This document shows, one piece after another, positions 57,489 through 64,000 of a stretch of 64,000 bases of DNA; the first letter of the stretch is position 1, and each line of letters opens with the position of its first letter. The notes under the pieces were generated by a model that did no database searches, was not told where the DNA came from, and worked only from the letters and a program-made list of their open reading frames with translations. The DNA comes from Rheinheimera sp. (GTDB lineage Bacteria > Pseudomonadota > Gammaproteobacteria > Enterobacterales > Alteromonadaceae). A program made the position numbers and the translations under genes. Location of the stretch: contig NZ_JAUYGV010000001.1 in assembly GCF_030690345.1 (NCBI RefSeq), positions 248,001 through 312,000 of the forward strand. Reading direction: 5' to 3'.

Positions 57489-58464
57489 CTTTTGGAGTGC
57501 TTGGATCATAGTGTTAACCCTTCCGGTGTTGATCGGCTGTGCAATACTGCTGACCTGGAACCTGAAGAATTATGTGGGTGTGCCTGAAGATCAAACTACC
57601 GGCCACGAAGTAGACGGTATCTCTGAAATTAACAACCCGTTGCCGCGTTGGTGGACTTATATGTTCGTACTAACGCTGGTGTGGTCAGTATTTTATCTGG
57701 CGGCGTACCCGGGTTTAGGCAACTTTAAAGGCTTTTTAGGCTGGACCAGCTCTAACCAGGGTATTAAGTCGCTGGAAGAGTCACGTTTAGCGGTAGTAAA
57801 AGCCGTGGAAGAAGGCCGTAACGTAGAGCTGGACCGTGAAATGGTGCGGGCTAATGAGATTTATGGGCCGGTATTCCAGCAATTTGCCAAGCGCGACGTG
57901 TTAGACCTGGCGTATGACGATGATGCAATTAAAATCGGCCAGCGTTTGTTCCTGCAAAACTGTGCGCTGTGCCATGGTTCAGACGCCCGCGGTCAGCAGG
58001 GCTTCCCTAACCTGACGGATAATGACTGGTTATACGGCGGCACACCGGACAAAATCAAAGAAACCTTGCTATACGGCCGCAAAGCGGCAATGCCGGCTTG
58101 GTTTGATGCGTTAGGCGAGCAAGGCATTAAAGAAATGACGGCCTATGTGTTAAGCCTGTCCGGCCGCGCTGTAAATGATCGCGAAGCAGAAGCCGGTAAA
58201 GCTAAATTTGCCCTCTGTGCGGCCTGTCACGGTGCAGATGGCAAAGGCAGCCTGGCACATAACTTGCCGTTTGGCGCGCCTAACCTGACCGATAATATTT
58301 GGTTATACGGTGGTTCTGCCGGTGCAGTGGAAGAAACGCTGACTAAAGGCCGTTACGGTGTAATGCCGGCGTTTAAACAAACCTTAGGCGAGGATAAAGT
58401 ACATATCCTTACTGCCTACGTTTACCGCCTGGCCCATCCGGAGCAAAGCGCTGCAGCGCAATAA
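57481..58464 (+). CDS. ccoP: Cytochrome cbb3 oxidase subunit III (dihaem cytochrome c)
   Basis: 327 residues from the ATG giving MSSFWSAWII, with AGGAG upstream inside ccoQ. Two N-terminal membrane spans are followed by two cytochrome c domains with CALCHG near 161 and CAACHG near 247 as haem-c sites; each has a later methionine ligand (AAMPAWF, VMPAFKQ). Accepts electrons from soluble cytochrome c. Last structural subunit; a terminator follows. Confidence 0.97.
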   Translation: MSSFWSAWIIVLTLPVLIGCAILLTWNLKNYVGVPEDQTTGHEVDGISEINNPLPRWWTYMFVLTLVWSVFYLAAYPGLGNFKGFLGWTSSNQGIKSLEESRLAVVKAVEEGRNVELDREMVRANEIYGPVFQQFAKRDVLDLAYDDDAIKIGQRLFLQNCALCHGSDARGQQGFPNLTDNDWLYGGTPDKIKETLLYGRKAAMPAWFDALGEQGIKEMTAYVLSLSGRAVNDREAEAGKAKFALCAACHGADGKGSLAHNLPFGAPNLTDNIWLYGGSAGAVEETLTKGRYGVMPAFKQTLGEDKVHILTAYVYRLAHPEQSAAAQ

Positions 58465-58486
58465 TCCGGCTTGAGTGGTAATTTAT

Positions 58487-58509
58487 AAGCCCCGTTTCGG
58501 GGCTTCTTT
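58487..58509 (+). terminator. Terminator behind ccoP
   Basis: AAGCCCC-GTTTC-GGGGCTT stem followed by CTTTCT, 22 bases behind the ccoP stop. The U-run is interrupted, so some read-through into fixH is likely. Confidence 0.75.
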
Positions 58510-58550
58510 CTATGCGTTTGTGTAACGCTATGTTGTTTTGTGAGGTGGTA

Positions 58551-59036
58551 ATGCAGCAAGATACAAAACCCTGGTACAAGCAGCTGTGGCCATGGATTTT
58601 AATTGCTATTCCGGTAATTACCGCGCTTAAAGCAGTGCATACGATAGTAGTAATGCAACAGCACTCACCGGATTTGGTGGTTGACGATTACTACAAAGCA
58701 GGCCGCGCTATTAATATGCAGTTAGCTAAATACCGCGAAGCACAGCTGCGCAACTTAGAAGCGCATGTGCTGGTAGCCGGTAATCGGGCAGTAGTACGCT
58801 TTGCAGAAAACACGGTGCTCGACGGTACTTTGCACCTGGACTTTTATCACCCCACCCTGGCCGATCGCGATTTCGCACTGGATGCAGAGCGCAGTGGTGA
58901 GCTGCTATACGTAGCAACCCTGCCGCTAACCCCAAGCGGTAAATGGCGATTGGTAGTGTCTGATGCGTCAAAAGACTGGAAATTGCGGGCTACGCTGCAA
59001 CTGCCGGCAACCACTGAAATTAAGCTTGGCTACTGA
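58551..59036 (+). CDS. fixH: FixH family protein (cbb3 oxidase accessory)
   Basis: 161 residues from the ATG after GAGGTGG. One N-terminal span (WPWILIAIPVITALKAVHTIVVM) and a periplasmic beta domain ending GKWRLVVSDASKDWKLRATLQLP, the FixH layout, with DDYYKAGRAIN after the span. FixH (CcoH) is needed for cbb3 assembly. It lies 12 bases ahead of ccoI in the same operon. Confidence 0.9.
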   Translation: MQQDTKPWYKQLWPWILIAIPVITALKAVHTIVVMQQHSPDLVVDDYYKAGRAINMQLAKYREAQLRNLEAHVLVAGNRAVVRFAENTVLDGTLHLDFYHPTLADRDFALDAERSGELLYVATLPLTPSGKWRLVVSDASKDWKLRATLQLPATTEIKLGY

Positions 59037-59048
59037 CAAGGCGGCTAA

Positions 59049-61430
59049 ATGAGTACCAAGCGTTGTTTTCATTGTAATGAGCCGGTTCCTGCCGGCTTTC
59101 ACTTCAGCCGTGAGTTCGACGGCAGCACGCGATTATTTTGTTGTGCCGGTTGCTTAGCCGTGGCCGACACCATTATCAGCAGCAATCTGGCAGACTATTA
59201 CCGCTTTCGTACGGAACCGGCGGCTAAAGCTAATGCCATGCCGGATAGCCTGCGCGCAGAGCTGGCTAACTTTGATGCGCCGGATGTATTGGCCGACGTA
59301 AGCCGCAAACAAGGTGAGTTGACTGAAATTGAATTGTCATTAAGCGGTATCAGCTGCGCCGCCTGCGCCTGGTTAATAGAAAAACAATTGCGCCAATTGC
59401 CGGCAGTACACCAGGTTAATGTTAACTCCACCACCCAGCGCTGCCACCTGGTCTGGCACTCAGAGCAAACGCCACTTAGCGAAGTGCTTGCCAGCCTGAC
59501 TAAAATTGGCTATCAGGCCAGCCCTTTTATTGCTGACAAAGAAGAGCAACAGTTTAAAGCCGAGCTTAGCCGGTTTTTAAAGCGGCTGGCCGTATCCGGC
59601 ATTATGTCGATGCAGGTGATGATGCTGGCGGTGGCACTGTATTTCGGCGATTACAGCGGTATTGAGGCCTCTCATCAGGGCTATCTGCGCTGGATCAGCC
59701 TGTTTTTAAGCTTGCCGGTGGTGTTGTATGCCGCCCTGCCCTTTGTTAACAGCGCCTGGCGCGGCATTAAAGCACGCCAGCTTAATATGGACGTGCCGGT
59801 AAGCCTGGCCATTTACTATACGTTTTTTGCTTCGGCCTATGCCACCGTGTTTAACACCGGCGAAGTGTATTTTGAATCGGTTTGTATGTTTACCTTCTTA
59901 CTGCAGTTGGGTAAGTTTTTTGAATACCGTGCCCGCGCCCGCGCACGCGAAGCCACCGGTAACCTGCTGAAGATTATGCCGGTAAGTGCCAGCTTATTGG
60001 TAAACGGACAGCAACAGGTTGTGTCGGCCAGACGCTTACAACCAGGCGATACTATTTTATTAAAGCCCGGTGAAACCATTGCTGCCGACGGCGATGTGAT
60101 CAGCGGCCAAAGCTCTGCCGATGAATCAATGTTAACCGGTGAATACCGGCCGGTAGCCAAAACTATTGGCGACAAAGTGCTGGCCGGCAGTATTAATCAT
60201 GATGGTTTATTAGAAATCAAGGTAACAACAGCACTGGGTGCGTCACGTTTAGGGCAAATTATTAATCTGCAGCAGCGCACACTGAGTCAAAAACCAGCCG
60301 TGCTGCATAAAACCGATACCCTGGCACGCTATTTTGTTGAACGGTTGCTGCTTATTGCAACCGCGACCTTTGTACTGTGGTATGTCTGGCTGGATGCAGA
60401 CCGCGCGTTTTGGGTAACGCTGTCAGTATTGGTTGCCACCTGCCCTTGCGCGCTAAGCCTGGCCGCCCCCACTGCGGTAACCTGCGCCCTGGCCAGCTTA
60501 AACCGGCGCGGCGTGCTGATCAAAAATTCCGCCGTACTGGATGTATTGCCGCAGCTAAGCCATATAGTGTTTGATAAAACCGGAACCTTAACCGAAGGCC
60601 GTTTTTCGCTCAGCAGCGTTGAAATGTTGAGTCAACAGTACAGCGAAACTGAAGCGCTAAACCTGATAGCTAATTTAGAAGCCTACTCAGAGCACCCTAT
60701 CGGCCGCGCGTTTAGCGGCCATCTTAGCGCTGAATTATCACTGCAAGATGTGCATATTCAGGTGGGCGGCGGCATCAGCGCTACTTATGATGGCCGGCAG
60801 GTTAAAGTAGGCAGTGCGGCGTTTTGTAATGTAAAGCATCAGCAAAATGCTATGGTTTACCTCAGCGTCGACGGCAAGGATATAGCTGCTATCAGCTTGC
60901 AGGATGCACTGCGCCCTGAAGTACCAGACTTACTGGGCGCACTGCGCCGGCAAAGATATCAGCTTATCATGCTGACCGGTGATAACTCAGCACAGGCTGA
61001 TGAGTTACAACAACAACTGCAGTTTGAGTTGATGGTAAAAGGCTGCAGCCCGGAGCAAAAAGTAGCAGAAATTAATAAACTGGTACAAGCCGGCCATAAA
61101 GTGCTGATGCTGGGTGATGGTATTAATGATAACCCGGGCTTTCATGCCGCTCATGTCTCGGTGACACTGCAAAGCGGCAGCGATTTGTCTAAAAATCAGG
61201 CCGATGTGGTATTGTTACAGCCCAGTATCGGCTTATTGGCAGAGCTGCTCAGTGGCAGCAATCAGGCGCAGCGTATCGTTAAGCAGAACCTGCGCTGGTC
61301 GGTGGGCTATAACCTGCTGATTATTCCGCTGGCGGTAGCCGGTTTTGTTTCGCCTTATATCGCAGTGCTGGGTATGTCGTTCAGTTCATTGCTGGTGGTG
61401 TCTAATTCATTAAGGCTGCTGAAAAAATGA
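59049..61430 (+). CDS. ccoI: Copper-exporting P1B-type ATPase for cbb3 assembly
   Basis: 793 residues. Order: an N-terminal cysteine-rich zinc-finger-like region (CFHCNEPVPAG, LFCCAGCLAV), a heavy-metal-associated domain with CAAC near 105, membrane spans, the phosphatase TGE-type loop (MLTGEYRPV), the intramembrane CPC in TCPCALSLAAPTA near 468, phosphorylation Asp in DKTGTLTEG near 508 and hinge GDGINDNPGF near 690. Family members supply copper for CuB of CcoN. The hinge has N-D-N-P where D-A-P is usual. AAGG precedes the ATG. Confidence 0.95.
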   Translation: MSTKRCFHCNEPVPAGFHFSREFDGSTRLFCCAGCLAVADTIISSNLADYYRFRTEPAAKANAMPDSLRAELANFDAPDVLADVSRKQGELTEIELSLSGISCAACAWLIEKQLRQLPAVHQVNVNSTTQRCHLVWHSEQTPLSEVLASLTKIGYQASPFIADKEEQQFKAELSRFLKRLAVSGIMSMQVMMLAVALYFGDYSGIEASHQGYLRWISLFLSLPVVLYAALPFVNSAWRGIKARQLNMDVPVSLAIYYTFFASAYATVFNTGEVYFESVCMFTFLLQLGKFFEYRARARAREATGNLLKIMPVSASLLVNGQQQVVSARRLQPGDTILLKPGETIAADGDVISGQSSADESMLTGEYRPVAKTIGDKVLAGSINHDGLLEIKVTTALGASRLGQIINLQQRTLSQKPAVLHKTDTLARYFVERLLLIATATFVLWYVWLDADRAFWVTLSVLVATCPCALSLAAPTAVTCALASLNRRGVLIKNSAVLDVLPQLSHIVFDKTGTLTEGRFSLSSVEMLSQQYSETEALNLIANLEAYSEHPIGRAFSGHLSAELSLQDVHIQVGGGISATYDGRQVKVGSAAFCNVKHQQNAMVYLSVDGKDIAAISLQDALRPEVPDLLGALRRQRYQLIMLTGDNSAQADELQQQLQFELMVKGCSPEQKVAEINKLVQAGHKVLMLGDGINDNPGFHAAHVSVTLQSGSDLSKNQADVVLLQPSIGLLAELLSGSNQAQRIVKQNLRWSVGYNLLIIPLAVAGFVSPYIAVLGMSFSSLLVVSNSLRLLKK

Positions 61431-61606
61431 GTGTTATTTATGTGCTGATCCCCATCGCTATTTTATTTGTACTGATTGGGCTAACTGTGTTTTTCTGGGC
61501 GGTGCGTAGTAAACAGTTTGACGATCTGGACAAAGAAGGTTTCAGCATCCTGTTTGATGCAGAAAAAAATGCCCCGCCTGAGAATAACGACAAGCCACAG
61601 CCATGA
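61427..61606 (+). CDS. ccoS: Cbb3 oxidase maturation protein CcoS
   Basis: A 59-residue protein (MSVIYVLIPIAILFVLIG...) with one membrane span followed by the characteristic FFWAVRSKQFDDLD and a short charged tail. CcoS is required for cofactor insertion into cbb3 oxidase. It overlaps ccoI by four bases (ATGA) at the front and the next gene by four bases (ATGA) at the back, so all three are translationally coupled. At 59 codons it is easily missed by length cut-offs. Confidence 0.93.
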   Translation: MSVIYVLIPIAILFVLIGLTVFFWAVRSKQFDDLDKEGFSILFDAEKNAPPENNDKPQP

Positions 61607-62277
61607 ATGCTGATTTGCTGGCGGCATTGTTGATTGGTTTTATCGGCAGCAGCCATTGCTTAGTGATGTGCGGCGGTATTGCCGGTGCTCTGCAGTTGTC
61701 GATGCCGGCGCAAAGCCCGGGCCGTAAACTACAATTACAGATATTGTTAAGTGCGGGCCGGCTGACCACCTATGCATTATTCGGCGCTTTGGTGGGTTAT
61801 TTTGGCGCCGGCGCTATGCAACTGGCCGGCGCGTCACTGTTATGGCTGCGGCTGTTAGCAGGTTTACTGTTGCTGATGATGGCATTATATATCAGCCGGT
61901 TGTGGTTTGGTTTAATCCGTTTAGAGCAATTGGGACAAAAACTATGGCGCCATGTGCAGCCGGTTGCCACCAAACTGTTGCCGCTTAACAGCGCGGCTAA
62001 GGCTTACAGTTACGGGCTGTGCTGGGGCGCCTTGCCCTGCGGCCTGGTGTACAGTACCTTGGGCTGGAGTCTGGCCAGTGGCAGCGCTGTACAGGGCGGC
62101 TTACTGATGCTGAGCTTTGGTGTTGGTACCCTGCCGGCAATCTTAGTTACCGGCAGTGCCGCCGGTATTCTGAGTAAACTGAAAAACACCTTGTGGCTAC
62201 GCTACAGCGCAGCACTTATGTTAGCCATTTATGCCGGTTATACGATTTGGCTTGCTATCCGCCGGCTGGTTTTTTAA
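61603..62277 (+). CDS. SafE/TauE-type membrane protein of the cco cluster
   Basis: 224 residues, six hydrophobic spans. Landmarks of the DsbD_2 / sulfite-exporter-like family found next to cco genes: FIGSSHCLVMCGGIAGAL near residue 13-30 with a conserved cysteine, and YGLCWGALPCGLVYSTL near 140-157 with two more. These cysteines may handle copper or redox equivalents during oxidase assembly; that role is inferred from the neighbourhood. Four-base overlap with ccoS. Confidence 0.88.
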   Translation: MNADLLAALLIGFIGSSHCLVMCGGIAGALQLSMPAQSPGRKLQLQILLSAGRLTTYALFGALVGYFGAGAMQLAGASLLWLRLLAGLLLLMMALYISRLWFGLIRLEQLGQKLWRHVQPVATKLLPLNSAAKAYSYGLCWGALPCGLVYSTLGWSLASGSAVQGGLLMLSFGVGTLPAILVTGSAAGILSKLKNTLWLRYSAALMLAIYAGYTIWLAIRRLVF

Positions 62278-62316
62278 GCTGGCTATGTTGGAATTCCCGT
62301 AAAAGGTAAAAACACC

Positions 62317-63033
62317 ATGATGCAACGCTCTGCAATAAATTGTCAGGACTGCGGCTTTAGCCAGCTGTGTTTGCCCTTTTCCTTAAACGACGCAGAAATG
62401 ACGAAGCTGGATGACATTATTCAGCGCAAGCGACCGCTGCATAAGGGCGACATGTTGTTTGAAGCCGGCAATACGCAAAAATCGTTGTTTGCTATTCGCA
62501 CCGGCTCATTTAAAACCTTTACTCTGACCGACCAGGGCGAGCAGCAAATTACCGGCTTTCATCTGCCGGGCGATATTGTTGGTTTTGATGGCCTGCATAA
62601 TCAGTTACACCCCAGCTATGCCGAAGCGTTGGAAACCGCCATGGTATGCGAAATTCCGATGCCGAACCTGGACATGTTGCTTGACCAGTTACCACGGCTG
62701 CGCCAACAAATGATGCGACTGATGAGCCAGGATATTCAGGCCGATCAGCAAATGATGCTATTGCTGAACCGTAAAACTGCCGAACAAAAACTGGCGACCT
62801 TTTTATCGCAACTGGCGCAACGTTTTGCCAGCCGTGGTTTTTCCGCTACGGAGTTTCGCCTGACCATGACCCGCAGCGACATCGGCAACTACCTCGGCTT
62901 AACGGTAGAAACCATCAGCCGCTTGCTGAGCAAACTGGATAAAGAACAGCTTATTCAGGTAGATGGCAAACTTATCACCTTAAAAGATCAAGCTGCACTG
63001 AGCAAACTGGGCTCGCTTACCGCGCACTGTTAA
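62317..63033 (+). CDS. fnr: Oxygen-sensing transcriptional regulator FNR
   Basis: 238 residues. The [4Fe-4S] ligands are visible: C-x2-C-x5-C at residues 9, 12 and 18 and the fourth cysteine in [11 protein letters not shown] near 112. A cNMP-type beta-roll ([21 protein letters not shown]) precedes the HTH with recognition helix [17 protein letters not shown] near 193-209 (E and SR contacts of FNR). Two consecutive ATGs are possible starts. In E. coli FNR activates anaerobic genes; here it directly follows the cbb3 cluster and should regulate it. Confidence 0.96.
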   Translation: MMQRSAINCQDCGFSQLCLPFSLNDAEMTKLDDIIQRKRPLHKGDMLFEAGNTQKSLFAIRTGSFKTFTLTDQGEQQITGFHLPGDIVGFDGLHNQLHPSYAEALETAMVCEIPMPNLDMLLDQLPRLRQQMMRLMSQDIQADQQMMLLLNRKTAEQKLATFLSQLAQRFASRGFSATEFRLTMTRSDIGNYLGLTVETISRLLSKLDKEQLIQVDGKLITLKDQAALSKLGSLTAHC

Positions 63034-63125
63034 TGCCACCGGCTTTGACCTGGCGCAAGGTTTAGCCCGGCAAAGCAGGCTAATTTGGCTACACTTAAGT
63101 AAAGTTTTTTACTGTGGAGCCTGAT

Positions 63126-64000
63126 ATGTCTGCTTATAACAATGTGCTGGTGGTGCTTGACCCTACCGTAGATCAACAAAAAGCCTTAAACCGCGCTGTG
63201 CAGTTAGCCCGGCTGCAAAGCTGTAAATTAACGGCTTTTTTATCGGTCTATGATTTCTCCTACGAGATGACCACCATGTTATCCGGCGAAGAGCGCGAAT
63301 CGATGCGCCAGGCGGTAATTAAAGACCGTGAGCTGTGGATCAGTGACTTTTTGGCAGCCCCCCGGGCCGGTGGCATTAATATCGATATTAAGGTGGTATG
63401 GCATAACCGGCCGTTTGAAGCAGTAGTGCATGCGGTGCTGGAAGATAACTACGACCTGGTTATTAAGGGCACCCACGACCATGATGTATTGAAATCGATG
63501 ATATTCACCCCAACCGATTGGCATATTCTGCGTAAATGTCCCTGCCCTGTATTACTGGTGAAAGACCATGACTGGCCGCAGGGCGGTAATATTATTGCTG
63601 CCGTTAACGCCGGCAGTGAGCAGGCACATCACTTATCGTTAAATCAGCGGGTAATAACAAAAGCCGGCCAAATGGCGGCCATGCTCAGCGCCCATACCCA
63701 TTTGGTAAATGCCTACCCCGGCACTCCGGTTAATATTGCTATCGAAATTCCTGAGTTCAACCCGCAGGAATATAACAGCACAATGAAACACCACCATATT
63801 GATGCAGTAACAAAACTTGCAAAACAATTTGATATCGACAGCAGCCGTTGCCATGTGCAGGAAGGTATGCCCGAAGATGTGTTACCTGCGATAGCCAGCG
63901 AGCTGGATGCCGAAATGGTCGTAATAGGCACCATAGGCCGCACCGGGTTGTCTGCGGCTATTATCGGTAACACTGCAGAGCATGTCATTGACCGGCTGGA
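63126..64000 (+). CDS. uspE: Universal stress protein E (3' end outside window)
   Basis: 291 codons are present; UspE is about 316. Two tandem Usp domains. The first opens with SAYNNVLVVLDPTVDQQKAL and contains KGTHDHDVLKS and CPCPVLLVKD; the second contains the ATP-loop-like VVIGTIGRTGLS near the end. GGAG lies before the ATG. UspE next to fnr is the usual order in gammaproteobacteria. Involved in stress survival and aggregation. Confidence 0.93.
   Translation, partial: MSAYNNVLVVLDPTVDQQKALNRAVQLARLQSCKLTAFLSVYDFSYEMTTMLSGEERESMRQAVIKDRELWISDFLAAPRAGGINIDIKVVWHNRPFEAVVHAVLEDNYDLVIKGTHDHDVLKSMIFTPTDWHILRKCPCPVLLVKDHDWPQGGNIIAAVNAGSEQAHHLSLNQRVITKAGQMAAMLSAHTHLVNAYPGTPVNIAIEIPEFNPQEYNSTMKHHHIDAVTKLAKQFDIDSSRCHVQEGMPEDVLPAIASELDAEMVVIGTIGRTGLSAAIIGNTAEHVIDRL

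Overview
The window comes from a gammaproteobacterium, most likely of the Rheinheimera / Alishewanella / Arsukibacterium group. This is inference from the protein style: an AsnS of 466 residues, the YeaC and DUF349 pair, the ccoNOQP-ccoGHIS style respiration cluster next to fnr, and probable HexR boxes at gap. No taxonomic marker gene is present. Most of the sequence is core metabolism at moderate GC. A stretch of about 11 kb (3.4-14.4 kb) looks accessory: it appears AT-richer, almost all genes are on the minus strand, most are unrecognised, and repeats and an IS remnant are scattered through it.

Layout. 0-3.4 kb: divergent bioB/bioA, a small membrane protein and asnS. 3.4-14.4 kb: the accessory island. 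It holds a HEPN-like protein, several orphan genes, an IS3-family transposase tail, a secreted beta-lactamase-fold hydrolase, a polymorphic-toxin-like protein with a DUF4157-type leader between two matching palindromes, and a four-gene unit that looks like a toxin with immunity candidates. The asnS terminator is present twice, at the two ends of the first 5.7 kb of this island. 14.4-34.9 kb: ydjA, glgC-glgA, fadH, sppA, ansA, a yeaC/DUF349 unit, a penicillin-binding-protein-like lipoprotein, an M14 carboxypeptidase, a long GAPDH, msrB with a WYL regulator, and a Tat-exported PhoD phosphatase. 35-42.5 kb: a run of small minus-strand genes, including a Crp/Fnr regulator, GFA, two GNAT acetyltransferases, a FosA-like VOC protein, a hydrolase and several lipoproteins. 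42.5-54.5 kb: central carbon genes, with malQ-glgB-glgX-gnd-purT on one strand and gap and yeaD on the other. 55-64 kb: ccoNOQP, fixH, ccoI, ccoS, a SafE-family membrane protein, fnr and the start of uspE.

How the genes work together. Glycogen synthesis (glgC, glgA) is separated by about 25 kb from branching, debranching and maltodextrin handling (glgB, glgX, malQ). The second set shares its upstream region with gap, where two near-consensus HexR-type palindromes lie 63 bp apart, centre to centre. This suggests joint control by the 2-keto-3-deoxy-6-phosphogluconate sensor HexR. The cbb3 oxidase cluster has an FNR-like box about 170 bp upstream of ccoN and is followed by fnr itself, giving a compact oxygen-response module.

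The most unusual items are four. (1) A toxin-like gene with a DUF4157-type leader whose metallopeptidase core is missing, flanked by paired palindromes. (2) A toxin/immunity-like operon. (3) Two intergenic elements (23.25 and 53.34 kb) that share one architecture, an outer stem enclosing two hairpins with a TCC-type tetraloop, but have different stem sequences. (4) The HexR box pair between malQ and gap.
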